A stretch of 64,000 nucleotides of DNA from Centropus unirufus (Eukaryota > Chordata > Aves > Cuculiformes > Centropidae). Each line of letters opens with the position of its first letter. Within the stretch, counting starts at the first letter, position 1. Position numbers and translations under genes: made by a program. The notes under the pieces are model-generated. The model worked only from the letters and a program-made list of their open reading frames with translations, had not been told where the DNA came from and ran no database searches. The stretch spans positions 64,298 to 128,297 of the forward strand of contig VYZI01000086.1 of the NCBI GenBank assembly GCA_013397695.1. The letters run 5' to 3'. Below, in pieces: positions 23,798 through 36,700 of the stretch.

Positions 23798-26700
23798 GTG
23801 TCTGGCTGCATCAATGATGGAAGAATAGGATGTGTGGTATAAATGAACATTTTACTTCCTGATTTAGTATATGTAGGAAAATGCATGCAATACAGTATAT
23901 TTCTGGTGGTATTACATCCTGCTTTGTGAATAAGATTCCAGTTCAGCAAGATACTTAGAATCATGGTTGGTCCTTTTGGAGCAGGTGAGCTGTTCCAGTG
24001 TGTAGAATTGTAGATACCCTTACTAACCCGATTTTAGTGCTATCTGGCAACTGATTTTACTAGTTCTTTTATTAAAAAAATGCCTTAATATCAGTTTATT
24101 TTGTTGATTAATGTACTATCAGTGAAGTTAGGCAGATTTCAAGTAACAAAGCTGTTAGATGTTCCACTGTGAACAGATTAACAATTGTCTGCTACTGTCT
24201 TGCTTCTCTGTGCTCTGATTAGAGCTAACATACGTCTAGGTTATTGCATGCTCTTTTTATACTTAGGAATCTGAGCAGGGTGCCAGGCATCTGAATCCTC
24301 TTGACATATTTTAAGCACATGCATAGGTCCCCTGCATGGCACGTGAGCGATGGAGTCCAACATTTTCAGGGGGGTAATTTCGTATGATCCTATTCCTCTG
24401 TGCACGTGAAAGGCAAAGGATGATAGCCCTTGCTCTGTCTTGCGCGAACTGCTCGCACCATCAGCTCTTCTGATGCTTTTCAGATGTACTGGGTGGACTT
24501 GATGTGCATGTGCTGAGTGACTGACCGTTGTGCACAAGCTTTGAATGTACTGCACATTCCTGTACATGCAGTATCCAGTTTGTGTGTTATATTCTGGGAG
24601 CCAGACAAATCCCAGTGGATCGGTTTTACTGAACACATGCGGGCTGTCTGCATGGGGCATGCAGGGCACATCTGACAGTCCCTAGAGGTCTTAGGTTGGT
24701 ATCAGACATGTACATTTCTGCCCCAGGGACCCAGAAATATGGTGCCCTGAAGGGCTTCTGTTCAGCGTAAAGGGACATTTACTGCCTTCCCACTTAGCAG
24801 AACACTGAGGGGTTTAGTCCCCTTGCTCAGATTAAACATTCTGGGTCTGTCTGGTGGTAGCTGTGGTAGTGTGCAAGATAGTAGTAGTATTATGCACTCA
24901 GAGTCCTCGTGAGTTCATTACTTGAATTTACAAGCGATGACAGCAAATGCAGTGAGTAGAGGAAACAACAATCATGTGGAAAGGTTTTTTTTTGGGATGG
25001 GGAGAAAGTTATCAGCATCCAAAGAGCTTAAAACAAATGCATAAGAGGTAGCAGTGGCTAATAACTTATAGTGTTTTTCATTACATTTTTTATGCTTTAA
25101 TCAGTAAAAGTGCTGTTTTCATTGCTGAGTGCACTTCAAGGATAAGGTGGGTTTTCCTCTGTCTTTTTACAGAGAAGTTCTTGCCTGGGTCCTGATAGCC
25201 TAGACCTTTCTTCCACAAAAGATTTGCTCTTCTATTTGACCTAGAGAACAGTCCTGGGCCAGTTTGGGTCTATCAAGTCTCAGCCATATCTGACTCATTT
25301 AATAACCCCTTGCTGCAGTATCTCACCTTCCCACATTTGTGGTGCAGTGTTCTCATCCCTCTCCAGGACCGTGCACCGGCAGCTGCCCGCCCAATCCATC
25401 ACTGTCTCAGAGGTACAAAGGGAGGTCTGACCTTCATGTCCTGCTCCTCCTCGTTGGGGTCTGATTATGTGCTAGCGCCACATCCAGACCTCACACACAA
25501 CAGCCACTGTGGTCGTGCAATGTCCCAAGGGATGCTAACTTTGGTGCCCATAGCCAAACTGCAGTTCTAAAGCTAGTGCTAAATCTGGCTTTGATATTAC
25601 CAGGGTAAGTCTGATCTCAGCTGAGCCCCTGGAGGGAAATCAGGGAGTCAGAGGTACTCTGTGGCCTGTTTTAGAGAGCTGAGGATCTTGGAGACATCTA
25701 CACAGACCTGGCAGATGCAACACAGGACCAATAGGGCACTTCGAGCAGAAACTGGTGGCGAGGAACAATAGGAGGGTCCTACAGCATCTCAAATGGCCCT
25801 AGGTCTTGTGTTTTGGCACCCTATCCTCTCCCTCAGCATCTTCATAGCCCTTTAGAGGATGACATCTCTTCCATACCTAGAAATGCAGCATTGCTTATTA
25901 GGAATGTACACAATCTGTCATCACTTTTTCTACAGCTCATGACCAGCGATTGTGAGATTGTTTGGCTACCCTTACACGATCTTCTGAAAGTTATCTAGCA
26001 ATAATGAAAGAATCAGTAAACAAAACGTTTCATAATAACTTTCTCAAGGAGTAAGAGCATCTTTTCCCTGTGTTCGAGGAAGCCAAGAGACTACACAGTA
26101 ACTACAGCAGGTGAGAGGCCTGCAGAAAAGATTTACAGACAATGAATATCTCTAAGAATAAGAGGAACAGTAATTTAGGAAGGCCTGAGTGGGGAGCCTG
26201 GACAATCAGGAGAGGATAAATAAAAGTAAGAATTCTGAAAGAGGTTTAAATGCCTTTTTTTTTTTTTTTGCACCAGCTCACATCAGGAATGACACTGAAA
26301 AAAGAACTCGACATTTGCTCACTGACTGGTAGCAGTAGCAGTCTCCTGTGAGAAGCTGAGTTGTCAAAAGGGATATGCAGGAATAATTAGATTAGTCAAA
26401 TAGCAAGAGGTGCCCAGGTTCGATTGGATGAAGTCCTCCAGAGCTCTTGGATTTACATTTATCCCTCATCAGACAGGCCAATAGGTTAGCAATAATTATT
26501 TTGCTGCCTTTCAAATTCTACAAGAGAGGAGGATCTTCACGAAGGTCTGAGTGATGCAGGTTGATCATTGGTTTGGGGAGAGCCTTCCCGAGTGAGCTGA
26601 AGTATGTTGAGCCTGGTTTTGTTTTCCAGGAATGTATAATACTGGTGGGAAGTCTGAAAACCAGACTGCACACAAAGGCAAAGGTTTCCTCTTTCTTCTG

Positions 26701-28189
26701 GTTCTCCCATTACTCACTTAATCACTTGGTTAATATATTGAGCAAATAAACAATGCTTTTTTGATTATTTTGCCATGGCTATTTAACCAGCTGCCTTTCA
26801 AATGCAAAGCCCAGAATTTCTGGGTCTTGCCCAAGGTTATGTGTACAGAGACACTTCGTAAGCCACAATAAACATTTTATTCAGTCCAGCATTTGCTGTC
26901 ATGACTAATGGGATACAGCTATTTGCAAGGCTATTTGATTCTTACACAAGCTTGTTACCAGCTCTTTGAAGAAATCCCAGACCTTTGTGGTCTCTGTTAA
27001 TGCTGATGATCTTTTCCATGTGTAGACCCATAGAGGATTTTTCTCTAGGGGTAAGCAATCTGAGGTGACTCCATTCAGATAGCAGATCTTTCACAGCCAC
27101 AGTCAAAGCATTGCCTGACCCTGCCAAATGCCTTGGAAAACTCCTTGTGGTCTGTATGACATGACTATTCAGTTCTGCTGCTCTGTGTTTTAATAGATTG
27201 GCACCCGTGAAAAATAGGCTCCAACACAAGCGTAATATATTTAGAAAGAGGGACTAGCATCAAAATCACAAAATTAGCTGATCAAAGTTATTTTGTTTAG
27301 CAAAGACTTAAGTCCCGCTGCGAGGAATGGCTGTAATAGCGGGAGGAGGGTACTGAAGAGTGGGCAGGCAGATGCAGGTCATACCCAGTGATTTAAACAC
27401 AAAATAATGGTCATTGGAGGGAGAAAACTAAACTAGTCACATGGGTTATGGAACTTCACAGATCCTTCTCCAGCTCATAGCCAGCAAATTCAAGGGTCTG
27501 TCACCCGATGGAGTTCTGTCCTCTCCAGCATCCTCAATAGAAACACTCACCCTCTGTCTCAGTGTGAGGTGGACGTTCTCTATGGGACATGCCATGGCCC
27601 CGCTCCTTGACAATTCAGACTAGTGGACACCAGGAAGCACCCCATGGCTCCCTTGCTGTTCAGATGCCTCAGTTTTCCACAAGTGCAGAGCAGGGTGCAT
27701 GGAGTAGGGTGTGCAATTACTTTGCAGTCCCAGTCCTGGGAGATGGGAAGCCTCCCACGCCCCCATGGTAGAACACACAAGATCCACAACCCCTCCGCAT
27801 GCCCCAGCACAGGGCACTCGTTTCTGAAGATAATGACCAGGCTGATCACAGTAACACCAGCTCAGTGATGTTGAAAAACCTCTTTTGGGGTGGTCCACAC
27901 AGCATAGAAAGCCATCTGGTAGAAACTGGCTTCTGTTTGTGGCATAGAACGGAGGCCATAGCCTTTCCTATCTTGCTTCTCATGCTGCGCCCCAGTTGAA
28001 TTTGGCCTGGGTGGTTGCTGTGCTAAAGGTTGATGTTTAACAAACTGCTACTCCTTGGATTCTCTGCCGGAGCTAGAGCTCAGGGCTAGGTGTTGCACTT
28101 ACTTGGGTAACGAAGACAGAAAAACTGTGAAAACCTGAAACGAGACACCCTAATGCGCACACAGAAATGTTACTCTACTGAGCCCAAAT

Positions 28190-28680
28190 AAAGGCAGCCT
28201 CCCAAAAGCCCTTGCTTAGGTGCCCCCATGGGACTGTAAAGAGCCAGGTTAGAAATGCAGGTGCAAGTGTGCTCTCCTTGCACACCACCCCCCGCCAAAG
28301 CAGCCAGCCAGTGCTTGCCAGTGGTGTAGGGATGGGATCTACACCCCTCTCACTGCCTGGGAAGCTCTCCTGCACGCCCAGGGCACGCTCACCCCATGGG
28401 TGGGCTTTGGCAGCAAAACCTTTGCTGCTTTCTGCCAAAAAGTCTGCTCAAGAGCATCTCGTGCTGAGCCATTGACGGGGTGATCTGCACCTTGCACCCC
28501 GCTGCACTGCTGGGGGATGGGCTGCCCCGGCCCCCCACACCCAGGGCTGTGGGGCTGTGCCCCGACCCCTCTGCAGCCTCAGCAGGGGGAGGTTTGCACC
28601 CATCCTGCAAGCCTGTCGTGGCAGGGCACCCCAAGGATGGTGCCCCAGAGAGGGTGCATTGCACTTTCCCCAGGCAGGCT
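28190..28680. other. Local GC-rich patch
   Basis: About 0.5 kb that is visibly richer in G and C than its AT-rich surroundings, with C/G runs near 28500-28570 (GGGGG, GGG, CCCCCC, GGGG). CpG is not obviously enriched, so it does not look like a CpG-island promoter. Open frames on both strands here reflect few stop codons in GC-rich DNA. Confidence 0.5.
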
Positions 28681-30351
28681 AGACTATTTCATAATTGATA
28701 TAATTTGAAGGATATTTGTTGACTCTGGGAATTTAAGTAATTGAGAAGAAATGCCTCCCAGAGCCACAGAGTGAGTCACCAGCAGGCTTTCAAGGCCCAC
28801 TTGATACAGTTCAGATTTTTGACTTAAATCCCAGCGCAGTTTTGGGGAGTACCAGACACTAGAGAATGAATGCCACATGTACTCCCTCTGGAGGGTTTCC
28901 CTTGTGGCGAGGCAGCCCTGCAGGCTCCCCTGGGACCCAGCCATTCCCGAAGGGAATGAGACAGGAACCATAATGGGGTTTCAAACCACTTAAACTCAGA
29001 CCAGCTTCAAGAAGTGAAATGTCTTAATCCCTATCCAGCAGTTGCACAACGCACCTCACGTGGTAATCTATACATGTGCCTCATAGGCATCTAACCCTAC
29101 AATGCAGAGTTACTGATATTAGGATCTACAAAGGAAGAAGAGAGAGCTTCCAGATCCCCCTCTCTTACTCTTCTGTGCTGTGACACAGTTGGGTCTTTCG
29201 TAAGTCCACTCACAGCTCTGAATTCCCCACATTTTGTATAGTTGTCATGCCCCGTGTTTTGCTTTAAATTACTTACACATACATGCAATAGGAGAAATGT
29301 TTTAAAGTACAGTCAAGTAATTTGATTTTGAGAAGCACTCTGGAGAAGACAAGGGTAGAGACATATAATTATCTCCTACCAGCTTTATGAGTGTCTCTCT
29401 CTCAGGAAAGGTAACAGCTCCATCTAGAAATAATTCCAGTAGACATGAAATATCAGAGCTGTGAATCGCTGGGCATTACAGAGCATCACATCACAGCGGG
29501 AGAGCATCTGAAAACTGCATGAGAGACAGGAGTTTAATTCTTATTGTAGCGCTAGGGAGGAAAATACAATCAAAAACAGCTATAGGAAGTTGCAGTGCAG
29601 CAGAACTATCTATTTTCCTAGCTGCCTTCCCAGGGAAAGGAAACCAGGAGATTACAGTCATTCTTCCCGCAATACTGTTGATTTGGTCAGGGTAGTAACT
29701 AGGATTCACAAGACTGCAATTAAGGGCCCAGGAAAACATGTTAAATAAACTCCCCTGAAAGACTGTATTGTAGTGACCACACGTACATTGCTTTTAGGTA
29801 TCCACATAGCGGGATAATAACTGGTTCTGCCAAGAAAAAGCTTTCCTGAGGTTCTGGGAGGTCAGTGAGACCAATCTGAATCAGATGTATATAAAGACAC
29901 TGAATAGATTCTGAATTGTAGGGTAGACAGTTATTGCCAGTTTGAAGTTTTTAGCTCTGAATGCATCAAAAAGTAACCTGTTCTTCATTCCTGCCTCTGC
30001 AGCTAGATGTAACAGCACTGTTTGGAAGAAAATGGTTGTGGGAATCTTCCCTCCCACAGAGGTGGCCCTGTGAGGTTGTCACTGGTTAGACAGGGCAGTT
30101 GCTTCACCTGTGATTTTTAGAACTTACCCCATTCTGCAGTGGGATAAAGCTATTTCCTAATGCTGTGCCCATTGTTAATGGGTTTTCCCCAATGGGTTTT
30201 CTTATTCTTCCCCATTTCTGAGGTGGACAGAAAGAGAACAATCATGTTTATTCTGAACATCTAAGCTCTTCTGAGTTGCCAGTCTGATTTCTGGATATAG
30301 GACCTGAGAGACAGGTCTAGAGAAGAGGACCTGGAGATAGCATGGAGATAA

Positions 30352-30397
30352 CTAAAGCCGCTCATACAAGAGTCAGGACAGAGAATAATTATCTGAA
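30352..30397. repeat. Paired short interspersed repeat, copy 1
   Basis: Contains a 21-base stretch (30366-30386) identical to 32341-32361. The flanks CTAAAGC on the left and CTGAA on the right are also shared, giving about 45 bp of related sequence. Both copies are in the same orientation 1.98 kb apart. The family is unknown to me. Confidence 0.55.
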
Positions 30398-31560
30398 ATA
30401 AACTCACAGAAATTGCAGGGACCTTCTGCACCCAGAATCTCTGAAAGCTAACGCATACAGCCTGTCTCCAGATTACTGCTGCCTGTGTAAAACAGGTGTC
30501 TAAGGCATGAAAAATAAAGACGGATCTTGTAGCGGGCAAAGTGTCAGGGTTGTTATGTCCAAGTCTAGGCAGCTACAGAAGATAGCGTGCACGGCTGAGC
30601 TTGATCAGCCTTTATGTCCTACATGTCTGGACTGTCTCTAAAAGAGAAAGCAAGCACCTTTCCTTGAGGCAGTCCTCTTTTTCACCTAGTTGATGGAAAG
30701 CGATTATCCACAGAGATGCCTGGTTGCCCAATACCACAGTGAAGACAGAGAATGTGCATGGCAGTGGCTTTCTGCAGAAGCAAATGGGAGATGTGCTTAA
30801 GCAAGTGGTTAAGAAGGAGGACAGCTTAACTACAAAAGCTCTGCAAAACCTTGTGGAAGTTTTTTTTTAAGCTACAGTTGTTACTCTCAGTATCAAAGCA
30901 CTTTGTCAAGTTAATATTTCATGGCAGTGCTCAGTCAATTAGCCAAGTTTTTACTTTTCTCCGAGTCCTTTTCCAGCGGGCTGCTGAAGATAATATGTGT
31001 CCTTTATCCCAGGTGTTTACCTGGTGGGGGAAAATTGCCTACAGACTTTGCAGGTTCCATGATCCGAGTCTGTAACTGCCTGACACCCTGGTCTCCTGAT
31101 CTGAACATCCTAGACCCATCTCCAGTGTTTGCTACTAAGGTCCTTGTCAGCAGACTATAGCCAGGATCTTTCTGGTTTTCATAGACTCAGCGCAGCCAGA
31201 ATTATCAAAATTACCTGTGAAATCAACTGACTATTCCTCCTCTGCTCATTTCCCTCTCTCATTCCCAATATCCTAGTGCATCCCTCAGCTGCCCAGGACC
31301 TAGGGGCATAATATAGAGTGAATCAAAGAGAGATTTTTTTAAGGAAAAAGCCTCCAACTTTTAAATAGTGAATACAATGTGTTGCTCTATTTATGTCATA
31401 TATTGTCTGTAGCCACAAAAATGAGAGAAGGGAGCCTACATTTTTCCAAGATGGAAAATTCTGGAACAGAAAGAATGTTGCTGGAGAATTTTCAGTCTAT
31501 AGAGAAATGCCTGCACAGCAGAGAGGTAGATATTCATTTTTGACAGAAGACTTTACTAAA

Positions 31561-31725
31561 ATCATAGAGTCATAGAATGGGTTGGAAGGGGCCTTAAAGA
31601 TAATGTAGTTGCAGTCCCTTCCTATGGGCTGGGATGCCTTCCACTAGATCAAGTTGCTCACATCTTCGTCCAGCCTGATCTTGAGGGTCTTGAGGGTGGG
31701 GCATTCATGATGAATTTCCTGCGTC
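31561..31725 (-). repeat. CR1 LINE 3' fragment
   Basis: On the + strand it begins ATCATAGAGTCATAGAATGG, the reverse complement of the CR1 tail. It continues with GGCCTTAAAGAT, GGGCTGGGATGCCTTCCACT, AGATCAAGTTGCTCA and GGTGGGGCATTCATGA, all close to the CR1 3' consensus. It is heavily 5'-truncated and better preserved than the intron 3 copy. Confidence 0.95.
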
Positions 31726-32327
31726 TGCTTTGAACTGTATGGAGACTTTTAGTGTGTGCATTGTAATTTTCAATCCTTTTTTTTTTTTTTAAGCTTCAGT
31801 CTCTGCATCAGCATTGGCATTGTGTTCTCAGGTAAAATCCAAGAGGGGTGTCCTCCTAGTCTCTGAATGCAATTTTGCATTCAAAGTGGTTGGAAGTCAT
31901 CAGTGAGTGACATAAGATACTTGAACCATTTAATTAAACATTCCTGTGCACTAATCCGCACAAAGTTATAAACAGTGTGATCTATCATGTGTGTGCATAA
32001 GAGTAGAAGAAAAAAAGGACAATCTTGAGGACTGCTGTGTAAGTGCTGAGGTGATGTATGTCTTTGCTAGAAATGTGTTGAGTTTGCAAAGGCTGGGCAA
32101 AAATAAATAAGAGGGGGAAAATTTCTGGTTCTCACCTGCCTCTTAACCAATAAATCACAAAGGCTCCCCATGCTTCCCTTGAGACAGTTATTTGCTCTGC
32201 TCTTCCCCCAGCTACAAAGGGGCTTTTCTTCCACTTGAACTGACCTTTAGCAAACATTTCCCTTTCAATTAAGATCTGAAATGTCCTTGTGAACTGCCGT
32301 TGCTCGAGAGAGCAGGCAGAAGGCTCT

Positions 32328-32372
32328 CTAAAGCATTCACACAAGAGTCAGGACAGAGAATCATCACCTGAA
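32328..32372. repeat. Paired short interspersed repeat, copy 2
   Basis: Second copy of the repeat at 30352-30397. It shares CTAAAGC, a 21-base identical core (32341-32361) and CTGAA at its right end. It may be part of an old LTR or SINE that I do not recognise. Confidence 0.55.
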
Positions 32373-33611
32373 TTCATAAGGTTAATTCCAGTCTAGACAA
32401 AGACAGAGAGAAGTCATCTAGAGGTCCCCATCAGAGAATAATATGTTTGTTGTTCTGGACTCTCTGGTCTCCCCATACTGACTGCTCGCTATATACTGTG
32501 AATATTTCTCTCATGGACTGTTGAGCAATTACAGTGTCTGAGTACTAGGCTTGCCATCCTCATGTCCTTATCAGTTTTAGAGCCTAGTGTGAGACACTCA
32601 GGAATGAGGCTATGGCTGTGGCTTGACCTGGCTCATTAGAGAAAATAGAAACTCTCCTACCAATGACTGACTGGGTGTGAGCGTCCGGCACTGGGGAAGT
32701 TGTTGCCTGAATGAACTAAAGAAAATTTATTAAAAATATATATATCAAAAGCTTGCTGCATGCAAACTTAAAGGTGAAGCCTAGGGTGACTGAATATACA
32801 GTCTCAAAACAAACGTCAAAAATAACCAGAAGAGGTGAAAGAAAAACACCAGGTTAATGGCCACATGAATTTCCAAGGGTTGCATTGGGCGGTGCGAAAG
32901 GATGTAATGCTCCTGTCCAGCCTACAATCTCCAAATATATTTGCAGATTCTTGCTAAGGGGTCAATATCGAGGCCTTTCCTTCTCTATATACTTCCTTTC
33001 AAACACAGCAGCCTATGTGTGCGTCCTGTGTAGAAATTTGTGAATTTGTCCTCTTCTTGGATTTCCTAATACCCAAATCACTTAAATCTAATGCATTTAC
33101 ACTGTTAAAGATATTTATTTCCCTGTTTTATCCCTTTCTACAGCCATCTTACTTATATTTACATCAAGCACAAATATTCTCCACTCCCTTTTCAGGCTTC
33201 TGTTTGTTTATTTACTTTAATACCTTGTTAATTTGCATCTTCTGCTATGGCAGAAATTCTAGCCTCATTTGCCTTGGTATCTAGTTTGCCACTGAGTATA
33301 TGCATGCTTTTGTATTGTGGATAGAAGGCCCTTCTGATACCCGTCTTTAAAAACTACCTCTCATTTTTCTAGGCATTTCTATTGCATTATTTTTATCAGG
33401 TTGCCCGCCAAATGGTGACAATTAAGCACGATTGTGCAGGCAGCCAAGGGAATAAAAAGGCTTATTCTGTGTACCGGTTTTGCTCACACATTTACATGTA
33501 TGTGACTGAACTATTTATAGATCTTGTGTGGTCTATTTAAACAGGACAAAAATATGGGAGGGCAAGCCAGCATGAGTAGGTGAGTAAACAACTGAGCTGT
33601 GACTTAGAAGT

Positions 33612-33765
33612 GCAGCTTTGATGCCAGCTCTGTCAGTGCTTTGGCATACTCTGAAATGTCACCTGGTTTTGCCCCAGTTTCCTCACCTTCAAACCACAAA
33701 TAATGTTGCTTACCCTGTTTACCAATTGCTCTGAGACCAAGTGCTAAAATACGGTATGTAATAAC
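33612..33765 (+). repeat. MIR-like ancient SINE fragment
   Basis: Shows the order expected of MIR: GCCAGCTCTG, then TCACCTGG, CCCAGTTTCCTCACCTTCAA, AATAATGTTGCTTACC, and TTGCTCTGAGACCAAGTGCTAA. The match is diverged and judged by eye against the consensus from memory. Confidence 0.45.
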
Positions 33766-36700
33766 CACACCGTGTTATTTTTCCTGTCCCATTCTTTCTC
33801 ATTATGTGCCACAGCAACTGGTTTTATCTGTTGCTAAATTAGAGCCATGAGCTTCTTAAGGAATCCTGTGTTTTTCACAGTGTGATGACAGAGGCATTGC
33901 AGTGGCCCCTAACTTTCGGGTACCAATGCAGCACAAACAGCAATTACCTTAAAAGCACCTCTCCTGGAGCTGCGGACAGGGCTGAAAAGGAGAATGCTAA
34001 GTGTCTGCACTATATAATGGGCATCTAAGGCAATTCCCTGTGACATTTCATAGTCTGATGGTTGCCTGAAAGAGACCCCATATGGGATATAAATTGCATG
34101 TGTTGCTGCCATATGCTTGGGGAAGCAAGATCTATTTGTTCTTTTAGAATAGAGAAGCCTGCTGAATTCAAACTGGAAATCAGATACACATCATGTTCAT
34201 CCCAGCTTGTGTTAGGGCTGTAGCGGTTCTTTATTCTTTTGCTTTTGAGTGCTGCATAAAGCTCTATTTGGTGTAGCTGAGCTACTTTCACATGGAATTT
34301 GTGGGGAATTTTTTGGAGGGATATATCAAATCTTGCTTGAAAACTGCATTTTCACTCCAAGGAAAAAAAATATGAGCTACCTCATATATCATATCAAGCC
34401 AAATATAGGCATCTGCCCGACTCCACGAATTTCCTGACTTCATGAGTGTTCCAGTCACTTACAGGAGGGCTGAATTTAGCCTGGGGAACATGTTGGAACA
34501 CTAGGTTGCTATTTGAAAACTAACAAGTTTCTGTTTAATCTTTTCAAGATTTTTATCCCTCTCTAGTAATTCACAGGAAAGATAAATGGAATGGGTAGAG
34601 ATTGTTATCTGAGTTTTCTCAAGTCTCTGTTTCTCTGTTTTGACACCTTATAATTTTTTAGAGATTTTTATTCCTTATTTGAGAGCTGTAGCAGTTTTAT
34701 GGCTATGCATAAATACAAGACATAACAGCTAGGGCGGGGAGGGGCACTGAAACTGCCTGGCTGAACATCTCCGTTAGTAAAAAACGCAAGACACTGATCT
34801 TACCTGACCTCTACTGTAATTCTGAAAACAAGACCATTTTTGCTTAAGCAGTTGTATTCTGAAAGGAACATCGCAATAGTTTAGGCCTTTAACAGTATCT
34901 AGGATTTCCTAATAGCATTTTTTTTACCTTGTGCTTTATTTTTCATTCCTGAGATATGGAATCAGGAAGCAGAAACAGCATGATCCTGAGAAGATATTTC
35001 CCCTCATGAAAACAAATGCCAGGCTGTCAGATCAAAAATTTTTGCGAGATTCATGTGCTAAGCAAATGAAAACGATTTGTTTCCAAAATATCAGTTATGT
35101 GGGTATCATCTGAGGTTGATGGGGCTTGCGACCACTCAGCAGCTGCATGAAAGAAAATGCTTTGGGGCAGATGTCTCTCACCTAACTTCAGACATCTACA
35201 TGTTGGCACGTGGGCGCAAGTTAGCCATGTCAGCTCCCTCTGAAGCCTGGGGATAGAAACAGGCACTTGTGAGGAAGATTGATGCATTTCATCCTGATGC
35301 GGATATCCAAAGCGGTCCAGAGGCAGCACGTCTTAGACTCAGCCGTTGCTTCCTGCTAGCCGTAAATGGGGTATACATTACCACCCCACATATGGGCATC
35401 TTCAGTGACAGGAAGCTCTCCCACAGTGTTTCAATTAGAGATCCTGAAGTTAATGGCTGCTTTGAAAATGTATGTGGATGATTTTCCTCAGAACAAAAAG
35501 TTCGCAACACAACCCAGATTAGAGGTTAAAAAGGCTCAGTTTGTACACTAGTCATATCCCTCTCCCTGGCTCTCTACCATGTCCCCATCTTTCTCATTGC
35601 TTATTTTTCGATAATGTGATCAAATGAACACTTTTTCTGTGAGCACTTGAAAGCCACTTACCGTTTTTCATCTACATACCAATAAAAGTTGCAAACCATG
35701 AAATAGCCTGGTCTTATATCATCCATGTTTCCACCTTCCTGCAGGGATTCAAATATATCTCCTGTGAGGAGATGTCAGGCAGTTTACCCAACTCTAGGGA
35801 AGGGCAAACCATTCCTCCTTGTTCTCTAATCTACATATGGACCGCCAACAGAGAGCATTGCACTCATCAGAGCCTTTAAGAGTCAGAAAAGAAAACCCAA
35901 AAATAAATTAGAAAAGAAAAATCAACTAGAATGGGTGAAAAAGGAGTTTTCCAAGGAAGTTGCTGAATTTAACTTTTGTGGCACTAGGATGCTGTGGTAC
36001 AGGGCAGAAACCTCAAGTTGTGTTGTGTGCTGCACTCATTCAGTGCCCTTTTTGTTGTTGGTCGGCATTGCTGTCCACCTCACAATGACATCAAAAGGAG
36101 GGGAAGTCAGAAACCGGACACCATATCCTCTGGAAAACTCTAGGGCTTCAAAATATGGTTTTGTTCTGAATCATAAATAAAAGTGACTGTAACAGATTTT
36201 TTTTCATGGAGGGAAATGTTCAAGCGTTAAGAACAAATTGTTTTGTTTGAACTTAATTAAACTTCATTTTGCATTTATGTAAAATAGCAGTGTTACATAA
36301 AAACATGGCAAAACAAAAAGTAAGAAGAAAATACTTCAACACTTTCTGCAAGTATTTTAACATACCAGCAAAAAAATCAGTTTGTCAAACTAGGATTTTC
36401 CACTGGAAAAAAAAAATCCTTCTAGAAAACTCTCAATCTTGTCTTCCCAATACATTAATTTGATAGTTAAAATTAGACATGAACCAGTCAAAAATATGTA
36501 TTTGTCATGGCCCTCCTTTTATTTCCTTTTTGGAAGAAAGAAGGTCATCTAGTGATTTATGGAGGTCTGTGAAGACCAATAGATGTTTTTTCAGATGGAG
36601 GTAAGCCTGTAAGTTTTTCATCTGATTCATATCAAGATTCAGGCTTCAGAGACAGAAACGAAGGTTGGAAGCAAACTGAGCAAGGGGGAACTCTAGAACT

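Larger units (their letters stand above)
22690..31560. other. OTC 3' flank, no recognisable gene
   Basis: Intergenic. It holds the distal poly(A) signal, a 10-bp inverted repeat at 23774-23797, a T15 run at 26255-26269 and a GC-rich patch at 28190-28680. The longest open frame is 142 codons (24241-24669, minus) and has no domain I can see. The region also contains the first copy of a paired short repeat (30352-30397). Confidence 0.7.

Noticed and set aside
24241..24669. 142-codon minus-strand open frame
   Set aside because: His/Ser/Cys-rich composition with no domain, overlapping another frame on the same strand. Likely chance.
28175..28708. Several overlapping open frames on both strands
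   Set aside because: Explained by few stop codons in the GC-rich patch. Frames overlap in all registers with no preference.
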